Notes: generated by a model not told the origin, from the letters alone. Positions 40,455-52,225 are shown, numbered from the stretch's first letter. The stretch: DNA of 64,000 bases from an uncultured Clostridia bacterium (GCA_947631995.1 CANRNT010000001.1:94699-158698); one strand, 5' to 3'. Translations and numbers: made by a program.

Positions 40455-41894
40455 TTACTCGCCGAGCTTTTTAAGTATTATCTCTTTCATCATGCCCGGG
40501 TTAGCCTTGCCCTTTGAAGCTTTCATGCATTGACCTACAAGGTAGCCCAGAGCGTTGGTCTTGCCGTTTTTATAACTTGTTACAGACGGCTCGTTCTCGG
40601 CGAGAATCTTGTCAGCAAGGGCTTCAAGCTCCGATGTATCGGACACCTGCGCAAGACCCATATCGTCTATAAGCTGCTTTATAGGCTTATCCTCGGCGAC
40701 TATTATCTCAAATATCTTTTTACCCGAGGCGGTGGAGATCGTGTTCTTCTCAATATAGCCGATAAGCTCGCTCATTTTTTCGGGCGTGAGCTTTGTTTCA
40801 CCAAGCGTTTTGCCCGTTTCGTTAAGGTACTTTGAAATATCGCCGAGCAGCCAGTTTGCGGCTATTTTAGGCGAAGCGCCGCCCTTTTGCGTGCACTCGT
40901 CAAAGAAGTTTGCCAGATCTACATTCTCTGCAATAATGGTGGCGTCCTGCTGCGGCAGACCAAGCTTTTGCACATAGCGGAGTATCTTCTGCGTGGGCAG
41001 CTCGGGTATCTGCGCTTTGAGCTCCTCTACCCTTTTTTCGTCTACCGAAATAGTGAGCAGGTCGGGCTCGGGGAAATAGCGGTAGTCGTGGGCGTCCTCC
41101 TTGGTCCTCATTGAAACGCTGACACCCTGAGCGTCGTCCCAGCGGCGTGTTTCCTGAACGACTGTTTCGCCTGCCTCCAAAGCGGCTATCTGGCGTTTCT
41201 GCTCGTACTCTATGCCGCGCACGGCAGCCGAAAAGCTGTTGACGTTCTTCATTTCCGTCCTCGTGCCGAACGGCGTACCCTTTTTATGAACAGAAACGTT
41301 TACGTCGCAGCGGATAGAACCCTCCTGCATTTTACAGTCGCATATGTCAAGGTAGCTGAGTATAGACTTGAGCGTTTCAAGGTATGCCTTAGCCTCGGCG
41401 CTGCTGCGCATATCGGGCTCGGAAACTATCTCTATAAGCGGCACACCGCAGCGGTTGAGGTCAACGAGCGAGCTGCCCTCAAAGCTGGTTGCGTGAAGAA
41501 GCTTGCCTGCGTCCTCCTCGATGTGTATCCTCGTTATGCCTATGCGTTTGCTCTCGCCGTTTACCAGAATATCTACATAGCCGTTCTCACAAAGGGGTAT
41601 ATCAGACTGCGATATCTGGTAAGCCTTGGGCAGGTCGGGGTAGAAATAATTCTTTCTGTCCTGCTTGCACACGCGGTTTATCTTGCAGTTCAGCGCGTGA
41701 CCCATTTTTATTGCATAGTCTACCACGCGCTCGTTCAGCGTTGGCAGAGTGCCCGGCAGAGCCATACATATAGGGCATACTTCGGTATTTACTTCTATGC
41801 CGAATTTGTTTTTGCAGGAACAGTATATCTTTGATTCGGTGCTGAGCTCTGCGTGAGTTTCAAGACCGATAACTACTTCGTATTCGTCATTCAT
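40455..41894 (-). CDS. gatB: Aspartyl/glutamyl-tRNA amidotransferase subunit B
   Basis: GatB, 479 residues, is the kinase/tRNA-binding subunit of GatCAB, which converts Glu-tRNA(Gln) or Asp-tRNA(Asn) to the amide form. Signature elements are VIGLETHAELST, the zinc-type cysteines (CSC and CPICMALPGTLPTLN), KNYFYPDLPKAYQISQ and the C-terminal YqeY-like tail. It is the last gene of ligA-gatC-gatA-gatB; GGAGAGC precedes the ATG. Confidence 0.98.
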   Translation of the reverse strand: MNDEYEVVIGLETHAELSTESKIYCSCKNKFGIEVNTEVCPICMALPGTLPTLNERVVDYAIKMGHALNCKINRVCKQDRKNYFYPDLPKAYQISQSDIPLCENGYVDILVNGESKRIGITRIHIEEDAGKLLHATSFEGSSLVDLNRCGVPLIEIVSEPDMRSSAEAKAYLETLKSILSYLDICDCKMQEGSIRCDVNVSVHKKGTPFGTRTEMKNVNSFSAAVRGIEYEQKRQIAALEAGETVVQETRRWDDAQGVSVSMRTKEDAHDYRYFPEPDLLTISVDEKRVEELKAQIPELPTQKILRYVQKLGLPQQDATIIAENVDLANFFDECTQKGGASPKIAANWLLGDISKYLNETGKTLGETKLTPEKMSELIGYIEKNTISTASGKKIFEIIVAEDKPIKQLIDDMGLAQVSDTSELEALADKILAENEPSVTSYKNGKTNALGYLVGQCMKASKGKANPGMMKEIILKKLGE

Positions 41895-41915
41895 TTTAAG
41901 CTCTCCTTTCCCACA

Positions 41916-43373
41916 TCAAAGCGCAGGCGCGGCAAAACCGCCGACCAGTTTTTCATACGCATACGCAGCACCGAGTATTTTATCCTCGCGGAAGCTGTCG
42001 CCTATGAGTTGCAAGCCCACGGGCATATTGCTTCTGTCCATACCGCACGGCAGGCTTAGCGCAGGCAGACCCGCAATATTTACGGTAACGGTGCATATAT
42101 CGCAGGCATACATTTTCAGAGGGTCGTCAATATTCTGACCGATTTTGCAGGCTGTGAAAGGCGCGGTCGGGGTGGCTATAACGTCCACCTCGTTAAAAGC
42201 GGCCTTGTACTCCCCTGCTATTTTCCTCTGCATAAGCTTTGCCTGCTTATAATACGCGTCATAATATCCCGAGCTGAGAACGAAAGTGCCGAGCATTATT
42301 CTTCTCTTTACCTCGTCGCCGAAGCCCTCGGAGCGCGTTTTTTCGTACATATCAACAAGGTCTGTGTAATCCTTTGCCCTGTATCCGTATCTTACGCCGT
42401 CAAATCTGGCAAGGTTTGAAGAAGCTTCTGCCGACGATATAATGTAATACGCAGGCAGAGCATACTTTGCAGACGGCAGCGAAATTTCGCACACCTTTGC
42501 GCCCGCTTTTTCAAGCTCGTGCACGGCATTCATAACGGCAGTTTTTACATCGTCGTCGATAGCCTCGCCGAAATATTCATTCGGTATGCCTATTTTAACG
42601 CCGCTGACATCTCCCGTAAGGCTGTCGGCTATGCTAGTGTATTCTCTTATGGCAGAAGTTGCGTCCATTTTGTCACGACCGCAAATAATATCCTGCACCA
42701 TGGCAACGTCCTTGACGCTTTTGCCTATGGGGCCTATCTGGTCAAGCGAAGAAGCGAACGCCACAAGACCGTATCTTGAAACGCTTCCGTATGTAGGTTT
42801 AAGACCTACAACTCCGCAGTTTGCAGACGGCTGACGGATAGAACCGCCGGTATCGGAACCGAGGGCGACTATTGCCTCTCTTGCCGAAACGGCCGCGGCA
42901 GAACCGCCCGATGAACCGCCAGGCACTTTATCGAGGTCGAACGGATTGTGCGTTACATTAAAGTATGAATTTTCTGTGGAAGAACCCATGGCGAACTCGT
43001 CCATATTCAGTTTTCCGAGCAGTACCATATCGTTCGCCTTTATCTTCTCTATTACCGTTGCGTCGAACGGCGGAACATAGTTTTCAAGCATTTTTGAAGC
43101 GCAGGTGGTCTTTATGCCCTTGGTTGAGATGTTGTCTTTTATGCCTATGGGTATGCCTGCGAGCTTGGACAGTTTTTCGCCGCTGATACGCTTGTTATCT
43201 ACCGCTTTTGCCTGCTCGATAGCCTCTTCTTCGTTCACGGTAAGATACGCTTTCACCTTTTCGTCAACGCTGTTTATCCTGTCTATTACAGCCTTTGTAA
43301 GCTCACAGGAGCTTATCTCTTTGCTTTCAAGCTTTTGTGAAAGCTGCGCCGCTGTCATTTCATAAAGTTCCAT
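41916..43373 (-). CDS. gatA: Aspartyl/glutamyl-tRNA amidotransferase subunit A
   Basis: GatA, 485 residues, is the amidase that releases ammonia from glutamine. The Ser-cisSer-Lys triad is visible: Lys79 in GIPIGIKDN, Ser154 in PGGSSGGSAAA and Ser178 in GSDTGGSIRQP. Position between gatC (11-base gap) and gatB (21-base gap) is the classical order. Confidence 0.98.
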   Translation of the reverse strand: MELYEMTAAQLSQKLESKEISSCELTKAVIDRINSVDEKVKAYLTVNEEEAIEQAKAVDNKRISGEKLSKLAGIPIGIKDNISTKGIKTTCASKMLENYVPPFDATVIEKIKANDMVLLGKLNMDEFAMGSSTENSYFNVTHNPFDLDKVPGGSSGGSAAAVSAREAIVALGSDTGGSIRQPSANCGVVGLKPTYGSVSRYGLVAFASSLDQIGPIGKSVKDVAMVQDIICGRDKMDATSAIREYTSIADSLTGDVSGVKIGIPNEYFGEAIDDDVKTAVMNAVHELEKAGAKVCEISLPSAKYALPAYYIISSAEASSNLARFDGVRYGYRAKDYTDLVDMYEKTRSEGFGDEVKRRIMLGTFVLSSGYYDAYYKQAKLMQRKIAGEYKAAFNEVDVIATPTAPFTACKIGQNIDDPLKMYACDICTVTVNIAGLPALSLPCGMDRSNMPVGLQLIGDSFREDKILGAAYAYEKLVGGFAAPAL

Positions 43374-43384
43374 ACTGCCGCCCC

Positions 43385-43654
43385 CTATTCTACCGTTTTA
43401 GGCACAACAAGGCAGCCTGCCTTTACCTGCGGAGCATTCTTGAAAAGCTCATCACGGGTAAATTTGCCTGTTTCAGCTGTGTCTTTACGCAGCTCCATAA
43501 CATTATTTTCGTCAATGGCAAGGTCTTCGCCGAGCTGCGGCAGAGTATTGACCATATCAACTATGCCTTTCATTTCATTTTCAAACTTTGCAAACTCGTC
43601 GTCGCTTATTTTAAGGCGCGACAGCTTTGCGATATGCCTGATGTCGATATCCAT
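43385..43654 (-). CDS. gatC: Aspartyl/glutamyl-tRNA amidotransferase subunit C
   Basis: GatC, 89 residues, is the small belt-like subunit that stabilises GatA-GatB. IRHIAKLSRLKISDDE at the N-terminus and LRKDTAETGKFTRDELFKN near the C-terminus fit the family. It lies 17 bases after ligA. Confidence 0.95.
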   Translation of the reverse strand: MDIDIRHIAKLSRLKISDDEFAKFENEMKGIVDMVNTLPQLGEDLAIDENNVMELRKDTAETGKFTRDELFKNAPQVKAGCLVVPKTVE

Positions 43655-43671
43655 AAAACATTCCTCCGTGT

Positions 43672-45678
<2,007 letters not shown>

Positions 45679-45696
45679 CTATATCCATACTGTATT

Positions 45697-45725
45697 AGTA
45701 TAACACAAAAACATTCAAAATGCAA
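45697..45725 (-). promoter_or_regulatory. Promoter of the ligA-gatCAB operon
   Basis: Minus strand TTGCAT (complement of 45720-45725) and TATACT (complement of 45697-45702) with 17 bases between, about 40 bases before the ligA ATG. Confidence 0.72.
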
Positions 45726-45742
45726 GTTTTGCTAAGTATTCT

Positions 45743-46357
45743 TTATGATATTTTATCATAGTAAAGCTGCGGCACATCTCCTACTATCACTCGCTGCACG
45801 AGCAGTACCTTGCGCTTGACTGTTACCGACACGCTCTTTGACGGCATAACGGCATTGAAGTCTATCTCAACGACTGCGTAAAGCTCAAAAAGCGTCTGAT
45901 TTATACCCGAGCTCACAAAGCTGTGAGAAAGCTCTGCCTTTGGGCTTCCAACAGAATATATATCTATCCGGACGTTCGGCCCTCTGCCGCTGAAAAAGCT
46001 TATCCCCGTAAACGCGCCTGCCGGAACATCTACATAGCTCACGCCCTCGTCGGAAAGGCGGTCGTTTATATAAGATATCAGCATAGATGTAATTTCATTA
46101 ACGCTTTGGCTGTCGACGGCAAAAGAGCCGTCATCGTCCACATTTACGAGCTTTGCAAGGTCATAGTTTTTTGTTGCCGTACTTACAGCTTCGTTTATCA
46201 TTTCTTCGCCCAGCCGAGAGCAACTGCTTTTACATATCATATCGGCATACTGATTGACCTTTGCGTCTGCGGCATATACGGCAATAAGCGCTATTATTAC
46301 CGCGGCAATGAGCAGCCGTCTGAACAGCACGGTCTTTCTTGTGACATATCTTCTCAT
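45743..46357 (-). CDS. yunB: Sporulation protein YunB
   Basis: The 204-residue protein has a basic N-terminus and one membrane helix (~14-31; LLIAAVIIALIAVYAADAK), then an extracytoplasmic domain with INEAVSTA near its start, GISFFSGRGPNVRI and SSGINQTLFELYAVVEI. These fit YunB, a conserved endospore-former protein required for efficient sporulation in B. subtilis, whose biochemical role is unknown. GGAGTGAGG precedes the ATG. It stands alone between the transketolase terminator and ligA. Confidence 0.88.
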   Translation of the reverse strand: MRRYVTRKTVLFRRLLIAAVIIALIAVYAADAKVNQYADMICKSSCSRLGEEMINEAVSTATKNYDLAKLVNVDDDGSFAVDSQSVNEITSMLISYINDRLSDEGVSYVDVPAGAFTGISFFSGRGPNVRIDIYSVGSPKAELSHSFVSSGINQTLFELYAVVEIDFNAVMPSKSVSVTVKRKVLLVQRVIVGDVPQLYYDKIS

Positions 46358-46432
46358 ATCCTCACTCCGATGTTATGGATATTTTATTGTATTCATCGAG
46401 TGAAAAAGTAGTGAAAATACAAGCCTTACAAA

Positions 46433-46469
46433 AAAGAGCGCGTCCGCTGTATGCTGTGACACGCTCTTT
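46433..46469 (-). terminator. Terminator of the transketolase genes
   Basis: AAAGAGCG (46433-46440) pairs with CGCTCTTT (46462-46469), with further inner pairs (GTC/GAC). On the minus strand the stem is followed by six T, eight bases after the transketolase stop. Confidence 0.85.
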
Positions 46470-46476
46470 AAGATCA

Positions 46477-47421
46477 TTATTTGCCGAGAAGCTCTTTGAC
46501 CGTCTTTATGATATTATCGCTTGACAGCCCGAACTTTTTGAGAAGCTCGACCGCAGGGCCCGAACAGCCGAACTCGTCGTTGACGCCTATGCGGACGACC
46601 TTGCAGGGACATTCTTCGCAGACGACCTCCGTTACCGCGCTTCCCAGACCGCCGATTATACTATGCTCCTCAACTGTTACGATAAGCTTTGTTTTGGCGG
46701 CAGCTTTTGCGATAATTTCGCGGTCGATAGGCTTGATGGTGTGGATATTTATAACGCGCGCGCTGACGCCCTGCTCTTTGAGGGTATCGGCGGCTATGAG
46801 GGCTTCGTTCACCATAAGACCCGTAGCGACAATAGTTATATCGCTGCCCTGACGAAGCTGTATGCCCTTTCCGAGCTCGAATTTATAGGTATCCTTATCG
46901 TTGAAAACGGGTACAGCCAGTCTGCCAAAGCGCATATATACGGGTCCTACATACTCTACCGCTGCTGCGACTGCCGCTCTTGCTTCGACGTCATCGGCAG
47001 GGTTGATGATAGTCATGCCGGGAATGGTGCGCATAAGGGCGATATCCTCATTGCACTGGTGAGTTGCGCCGTCCTCGCCGACAGAGATACCCGCATGGGT
47101 CGCGCCTATTTTTACGTTAAGGTGCGGATAGCCTATGGAATTTCTGACTATCTCAAAGGCTCTGCCTGCGGCGAACATAGCAAACGACGAAGCGAAAGGT
47201 ATTTTGCCCGTAGCCGCAAGGCCTGCCGCTACTCCCATCATATTCGCCTCGGCAATGCCGCAGTCAAAAAATCTATCGGGGAATTTCTTTTTGAATATGC
47301 CCGTTTTTGTGGCGGCTGCGAGGTCCGCATCGAGGACATAAAGATTTTCATATTTATCGCCAAGTTCAGCAAGGGCATTGCCGTAGCTTTCTCTTGTGGC
47401 TATTTTTACAACATCTGACAT
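46477..47421 (-). CDS. Transketolase, C-terminal subunit
   Basis: This 314-residue protein holds the pyrimidine-binding and C-terminal domains of transketolase (DADLAAATKTGIFKKKFPDRF, FDCGIAEANMMGVAAGLA, ATHAGISVGEDGATHQ). Glu in GIAEANM is the cofactor-activating glutamate. It pairs with the TPP half encoded three bases upstream. Together they shuttle two-carbon units in the non-oxidative pentose phosphate pathway. Split transketolases occur in archaea and many Clostridia. Confidence 0.95.
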   Translation of the reverse strand: MSDVVKIATRESYGNALAELGDKYENLYVLDADLAAATKTGIFKKKFPDRFFDCGIAEANMMGVAAGLAATGKIPFASSFAMFAAGRAFEIVRNSIGYPHLNVKIGATHAGISVGEDGATHQCNEDIALMRTIPGMTIINPADDVEARAAVAAAVEYVGPVYMRFGRLAVPVFNDKDTYKFELGKGIQLRQGSDITIVATGLMVNEALIAADTLKEQGVSARVINIHTIKPIDREIIAKAAAKTKLIVTVEEHSIIGGLGSAVTEVVCEECPCKVVRIGVNDEFGCSGPAVELLKKFGLSSDNIIKTVKELLGK

Positions 47422-47424
47422 ATA

Positions 47425-48264
47425 TTAACCCTCCAAGCCTTTCAAAGTATTCTGAAGCTCCTCCATAGCGGCAGCGTACTGCTCCGCGTTGGGGGCTGTG
47501 CCGTGCCACGATACTTGATCTTCCATAAACGAAACGCCCTTGCCCTTAACGCTCTTCTGAATTATAGCGACAGGCTGATTTGCAACGGTTTCGGCTTCAT
47601 TAAAGGCTTTTTCTATGGAGTCAAAATCGTGAGCGTCCATTTCGATAACGTGCCAGCCGAACGCCTTGAACTTATCGGTTATGGGGTACGGAGAGCAGAC
47701 ATCGCTTATTTTGCCGTCTATCTGCAAGCCGTTGTTATCTACGATAGCAACGAGGTTATCGAGCTGGTAGTGAGCGGCGAACATTGCCGCTTCCCACACC
47801 TGACCTTCTTCGATCTCGCCGTCGCCGAGTACTACATACACCTTATACGGCTGCGAGGATATTTTACCCGAAAGTGCCATACCTGCGGCTGCCGATATGC
47901 CCTGACCGAGCGAGCCCGATGACATATCAACGCCCGGGATATGGATACAGGGGTGACCCTGCAAAAGCGCACCTACATGGCGCAGCGACTTCATTTCCTC
48001 TACGTCAAAATAGCCTCTCTGCGCCAAGGTCGAATAGAGCGCGGGAGCGGTATGTCCCTTAGAAAGCACAAATCTGTCCCTGTCGGGAAGATCGGGCTTA
48101 TCGGGGTAGATGTTCATTTTTGCAAAGTACAGATAGGTAAGCGTATCCGCTATTGAGAGCGAACCGCCCGGGTGACCCGACTTTGCATTGTACACGCCCT
48201 CGATAATGCCCATACGCACCTTACAGGCAGTAATTTGCAGTTGTTTTTTCAAAGCTTCGTCCAT
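47425..48264 (-). CDS. Transketolase, N-terminal (TPP-binding) subunit
   Basis: The 279-residue protein has the TPP-binding half of transketolase: SGHPGGSLSIADTLTYLYF, DRFVLSKGHTAPALYS, the GDGEIEEGQVWEA to DNN motif that binds the diphosphate metal, and SWHGTAPN near the end. It lies 33 bases after the HAD phosphatase gene and three before the C-terminal subunit, so the two form a functional pair. Confidence 0.95.
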   Translation of the reverse strand: MDEALKKQLQITACKVRMGIIEGVYNAKSGHPGGSLSIADTLTYLYFAKMNIYPDKPDLPDRDRFVLSKGHTAPALYSTLAQRGYFDVEEMKSLRHVGALLQGHPCIHIPGVDMSSGSLGQGISAAAGMALSGKISSQPYKVYVVLGDGEIEEGQVWEAAMFAAHYQLDNLVAIVDNNGLQIDGKISDVCSPYPITDKFKAFGWHVIEMDAHDFDSIEKAFNEAETVANQPVAIIQKSVKGKGVSFMEDQVSWHGTAPNAEQYAAAMEELQNTLKGLEG

Positions 48265-48296
48265 AAAATTAACCTCCGAAATATATATTATTTATC

Positions 48297-49121
48297 TTAT
48301 TTTTTTATCAGACTTCCGTCAAGTATCCCGTCGATCAGCTCAGCGATCGCATTTTGCTCACAGGAGCTTTCAAGCACTATATCGCACACTTCCTTGACGG
48401 CGTCGACTGCATTTGACGGACACACCGCTATATCAGCGGCCTTGAGCATTTCTATATCGTTATGATAATCACCCGCGCAGATGATAACATCGCTATCGGT
48501 GCAGTAATGATCGCGTATAAAGTCAACGCAGCTGCCCTTTGAGATATTCTTGGGGAGTATCTCGTAATAATGCTTGCTGGAGCGGACAAAATCCACGCCC
48601 TCAAAATTCTGCTTTGCGACATATTCCACAAGCTTATCGGTCTTTTCCTGTTTATCCGCAAAAAGCGCTTTATACCACTTATCCGGCGGGGTATCCTCGA
48701 TAGGTATGTAGTCCGGCGTTACCTTTGCAATGGATATATGTGTGCTTTCGGCTTCGTTGAGCTGCGGAACATAGACGTGGTCTATCGTGAGTATCTCGCA
48801 GCCGATATTCGGGTTATCTTTAAGAATTTTTGCGATGATATCTTTTGTAGATGTAGGCAGATAGACATTCATTTTGCCGCATTTTTCGTTGATATCATAT
48901 ACCAGAGCGCCGTTGCACATGATAGCGGGAAAATTGACCTGTATCTCGCCAAAATACTGCGCAACAGACTGCAATGCTCTGCCCGTGGCGACAGAAAATC
49001 TTCCGCCTGCCGCTACAAATCTTTTTATTGACACAAGATCCTGCTGCGACGGTATTTTAGACGGCGGCAGCAGCGTACCATCCATATCCGTCAGCAAAAC
49101 TATATCAGACACATTTTTCAA
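48297..49121 (-). CDS. HAD superfamily phosphatase, Cof type
   Basis: A 274-residue Cof-like (class IIB) hydrolase: nucleophile motif I LLTDMDGTLLPP, motif II VATGRA, motif III Lys near WYKALFAD, and motif IV CAGDYHNDIEMLKAA. Such enzymes dephosphorylate small phosphometabolites such as sugar phosphates or flavin phosphates. Its start overlaps the rluD stop by four bases. Confidence 0.92.
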   Translation of the reverse strand: MKNVSDIVLLTDMDGTLLPPSKIPSQQDLVSIKRFVAAGGRFSVATGRALQSVAQYFGEIQVNFPAIMCNGALVYDINEKCGKMNVYLPTSTKDIIAKILKDNPNIGCEILTIDHVYVPQLNEAESTHISIAKVTPDYIPIEDTPPDKWYKALFADKQEKTDKLVEYVAKQNFEGVDFVRSSKHYYEILPKNISKGSCVDFIRDHYCTDSDVIICAGDYHNDIEMLKAADIAVCPSNAVDAVKEVCDIVLESSCEQNAIAELIDGILDGSLIKK

Positions 49122-50044
49122 ATCCGTTCGCCGTCCCTGAGCTTGTTCAAAATATTATTGAAGTAATCGGGCAACTCGCTTTCAAACTCCATATACTTGC
49201 CTGTTTTAGGGTGTACAAAACCGAGCTTGCAAGCATGGAGACATTGCCCGTCAAAATATCTTACCGCTTTACCGTAGACATCGTCGCCCAGCACGGGGTG
49301 GTGCATATAGGCGCAATGTACCCGAATTTGGTGTGTCCTGCCCGTTTCGAGCCTGAAGCTTACAAGGCTATATCCGTCAAAGCGTTCGAGAGTTTTATAA
49401 TGCGTTACGGCATTCTTTGAATTTTTCTGCGTTACGCACATCTTTTTTCGATCTATTGGGTGTCTGCCTATCGGGGCGTCAATAACGCCCTCGCTGTCCT
49501 TAAAGCTGCCGACAACAACAGCATTATACTCTCTTGTAAAGGTATGATCTTTTATCTGCGCGGCAAGGTGATTATGCGCGTTGTCGGTCTTTGCGACCAT
49601 GAGCAGACCGCTGGTATTCTTATCTATCCTATGGACTATACCGGGTCTTACAACGCCGTTTATGCCCGAAAGTCTGCCTTTACAATGGAAGAGCAAAGCG
49701 TTTACAAGCGTACCGCTCTCATTGCCTGCGGCAGGGTGGACTACCATACCCTTCGGTTTATCTACGACAAGCAGTTCGTCGTCCTCATAGACTATCTTTA
49801 TCGGTATATCCTGCGCCGCCACAGAAAGCTCCTGCGGCGGCGGAACGGTCACGCTGACGTTATCGCCTGTTCTGAGCTTACAGCTTTTACCGACCGACAC
49901 GCCGTTTACATTGACATTGCCATCTGATATGAGCTTCTGGGCAGCGGAACGTGTGACATCACAGCTTTCGGCGATAAACACGTCAAGTCTTATACCCTCG
50001 TACTGCTCGCTTACCGAAAGCTCAAACTCACTGCTCTTGCACAT
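49118..50044 (-). CDS. RluD-family 23S rRNA pseudouridine synthase
   Basis: This 308-residue enzyme has an N-terminal S4 domain (LDVFIAESCDVTRSAAQKLI) and the RluA-family catalytic domain: DKPKGMVVHPA, then GIVHRIDKNTSGLLMVAK with the catalytic aspartate, and ETGRTHQIRVH. It modifies uridines in ribosomal RNA; the exact sites are not predictable. Gene order lspA-rluD is widely conserved and here the two overlap by 17 bases. Confidence 0.95.
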   Translation of the reverse strand: MCKSSEFELSVSEQYEGIRLDVFIAESCDVTRSAAQKLISDGNVNVNGVSVGKSCKLRTGDNVSVTVPPPQELSVAAQDIPIKIVYEDDELLVVDKPKGMVVHPAAGNESGTLVNALLFHCKGRLSGINGVVRPGIVHRIDKNTSGLLMVAKTDNAHNHLAAQIKDHTFTREYNAVVVGSFKDSEGVIDAPIGRHPIDRKKMCVTQKNSKNAVTHYKTLERFDGYSLVSFRLETGRTHQIRVHCAYMHHPVLGDDVYGKAVRYFDGQCLHACKLGFVHPKTGKYMEFESELPDYFNNILNKLRDGERI

Positions 50045-50573
50045 TGTTATCTTCCTTTGGAGAGCCTTCGGTGTCTTTCACTTCGTCAGTTTTGCTGTCC
50101 GTTTTTGAGTCGCTTTTATCGAAGAAAACAAAGTACACGCACAGCAATATCGCCCCGCAGACTACGCAGATATCGGCAAAATTGAACACGGGAAATTTAA
50201 ACACTTCCCACTTGATAAAGTCCACGACCTCATGGAAACGTATCCTGTCGATAAGGTTGCCCACGCCGCCTGCTATTATCAGCGCGATAGAGGCGTACTC
50301 AAGCTTGGACTTTATTTTACCTGCTATCATAAGCACGATAATACCGACAATGAGAATTATCGGCAGAACGACAAGAAACACCGTCTTGCCCTCCATTATG
50401 CTCCATGCCGCGCCTGTATTGCGAACATGGGTAATTGAGATCATCTTATGCCCGGCGATCGAGATCAGCTCTTTTATCTGCCCTATTTCATAGTGGTTTG
50501 TGATATACATTTTGCTGAGCTGGTCTATTACGACCAGAAGCGCGGCAGCTGCCAGAGATACAAACAACATCAT
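50028..50573 (-). CDS. lspA: Lipoprotein signal peptidase (signal peptidase II)
   Basis: LspA is a polytopic aspartic protease that removes signal peptides from prolipoproteins. Four helices are apparent, and both catalytic aspartates are in their motifs GGVGNLIDRI and FNFADICV; ITHVRNTGAAWS is also typical. A charged tail (~160-181, Lys/Asp/Ser rich) extends past the usual end. The ATG at 50573 with GAGAGG upstream is preferred over a TTG at 50600. Lipoprotein substrates in the window include the CotH-like protein. Confidence 0.96.
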   Translation of the reverse strand: MMLFVSLAAAALLVVIDQLSKMYITNHYEIGQIKELISIAGHKMISITHVRNTGAAWSIMEGKTVFLVVLPIILIVGIIVLMIAGKIKSKLEYASIALIIAGGVGNLIDRIRFHEVVDFIKWEVFKFPVFNFADICVVCGAILLCVYFVFFDKSDSKTDSKTDEVKDTEGSPKEDNNVQEQ

Positions 50574-50635
50574 TATGAAAAATATCCTCTCAAAAAACAA
50601 GTTGCCATTTTAAAAATGACAACTTCTTTTCTAAA

Positions 50636-51412
50636 TTACTTTCTGTTGCCAAATCTGAGATCGGAGAACTTGACTTCTCTGGGCTTCTGGCTGTTAAAAA
50701 GCGACTCGTCCTTCAAAGCCGGTATATCCTGCGCAGGTTTTTCCTCTTCCGTCTCGGAAGCTTCCTCCGCGTCATTCTCCTTGGAAATTATAGGTTCGGC
50801 GGGTACACTCTCGGCGGCTGCCTCGGAAGCGCTGCTCTCCGCGGCTGCCTCTTCCATTTCCAACTCCTCTTCATCGGGGAGCTGCATAACGAGCTGTATC
50901 TGCTGGCTATAGATCTCGGTGAGCTGTTCCTTGAACTGAGCCGCCTGTAGTTTAAGCTCCTTGAGAGCCTTTGAGCGCTGGGCATACTCGTCCTTGACCT
51001 GCTGTATCTTCTTCTCGGTATCCGCGGTATTCTCGGATATGACCTTTGCGCAATACTCCTTATGCTCCGCGATAATACGCTCACATTCAGCCTCGCTCTC
51101 TTTTTCCAGCTCCTCGCGTTTTGCGGTAGCCTCAGCTATCATCCTTTCCGACTCCGCCTTGGCGTCGGCAAGGATATGCTTGCTTTCCTTCTGTGCGGAA
51201 AGGAGCGCGTCTTTTATTGCGTCCTCGTCCTCTCTGTACTCGTTTATCTTATCAACGAGCTTCATTATCTTTTCTTCGCTGTCCGCATTGTTGGTATAAA
51301 GCGTCTCATAGTCATTTGCTACCTGAGCAAGAAAAGCGTCTACCTCCTCGGGTCTGTAACCGTATGTAGTTTTTTCAAATGTTTTGCCTCTTATCTCACT
51401 TGGATTGAGCAT
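50636..51412 (-). CDS. divIVA: DivIVA-family cell division/polarity protein
   Basis: The 258-residue protein starts with the DivIVA lipid-binding domain (LNPSEIRGKTFEKTTYGYRPEEVDAF shows the conserved F and YR-EVD pattern), followed by a long coiled coil (~45-170) and an acidic Ala/Glu-rich tail. DivIVA binds curved membrane at septa and poles and recruits division or sporulation factors. It lies 18 bases after ylmH, the usual position at the end of the yggS-sepF-ylmH-divIVA block. Confidence 0.95.
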   Translation of the reverse strand: MLNPSEIRGKTFEKTTYGYRPEEVDAFLAQVANDYETLYTNNADSEEKIMKLVDKINEYREDEDAIKDALLSAQKESKHILADAKAESERMIAEATAKREELEKESEAECERIIAEHKEYCAKVISENTADTEKKIQQVKDEYAQRSKALKELKLQAAQFKEQLTEIYSQQIQLVMQLPDEEELEMEEAAAESSASEAAAESVPAEPIISKENDAEEASETEEEKPAQDIPALKDESLFNSQKPREVKFSDLRFGNRK

Positions 51413-51430
51413 TGCAAAAGCCTCCCTATA

Positions 51431-52225
51431 TCACTTAAACTTTTTTATTTTGACATATATCCTGTTTTTTCGCGTTATCTGACCTGCCTGAGCCAGCATG
51501 AACCTTCCGTGACCTTTTATGGAAAACGAGTCACCCTCACTAAGCTTAAAGCTGTCGCTGGTTACGGTATTACCCTCGCAGACAACACATTTCCCGCTGA
51601 TAAGCTGCTGTGCTTTGCCGCGAGCCGTACCTGCCGCCAAAGCCGCAATACAGTCCAGTCTCAGAGATGACACCGTACCGCTTATAATATCGAAGCGTTC
51701 GGACAGATCCATATCCTCAAGAGCAGAAGCTCCCTCCTGCGCCGTTACGCCGACATTTCCTATCTTTGATATCAGCAGAGCGCCGTCAGCGGTCTGCGAG
51801 GCAAGAAACGCAACGCACGCTCCCTCGCCTACTATTATATCTCCGACGCACTCGCGCTTTATATCCAATGACATAAGCGCGCCGAGAAAATCCCTATGCG
51901 TCAGCTTATAGCAAGGTCTGTATCTGTACGTCACCGCTCTTATTGGAAAGTCCTCCGTATCGGGTTCGCCGTATTCGCCAAAGACAGCGAGCATTTTTCT
52001 GCGGCACTCAAAGTCATCGCTTTTATATCCGCCAAAAAACTTATACCCCGAAAAGCGTTTGCTTCTCATAACGGACAAAGCGATCTGTGCTCTTCTCTCG
52101 CCGACGAACATTGTGTATCTGCAATATCCGGCATTTTCGGCTTTCAATATCCTGTCGGAGATATTAGCTGCGAACAGTTCTTCCTCATAAGACAGGTCAT
52201 GCAGAAACGAAAGCTCTTCGCTCAT
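51431..52225 (-). CDS. ylmH: S4-domain RNA-binding protein YlmH
   Basis: The 264-residue protein has the YlmH N-terminal domain (HDLSYEEELFAANISDRI; FLGALMSLDIKRECVGDI) and a C-terminal S4 RNA-binding domain (~185-255; SLRLDCIAALAAGTARGKAQQLI). YlmH binds ribosomes/tRNA and has been tied to ribosome rescue in Firmicutes. Its ATG overlaps the sepF stop (ATGA), so they are translationally coupled. Confidence 0.92.
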   Translation of the reverse strand: MSEELSFLHDLSYEEELFAANISDRILKAENAGYCRYTMFVGERRAQIALSVMRSKRFSGYKFFGGYKSDDFECRRKMLAVFGEYGEPDTEDFPIRAVTYRYRPCYKLTHRDFLGALMSLDIKRECVGDIIVGEGACVAFLASQTADGALLISKIGNVGVTAQEGASALEDMDLSERFDIISGTVSSLRLDCIAALAAGTARGKAQQLISGKCVVCEGNTVTSDSFKLSEGDSFSIKGHGRFMLAQAGQITRKNRIYVKIKKFK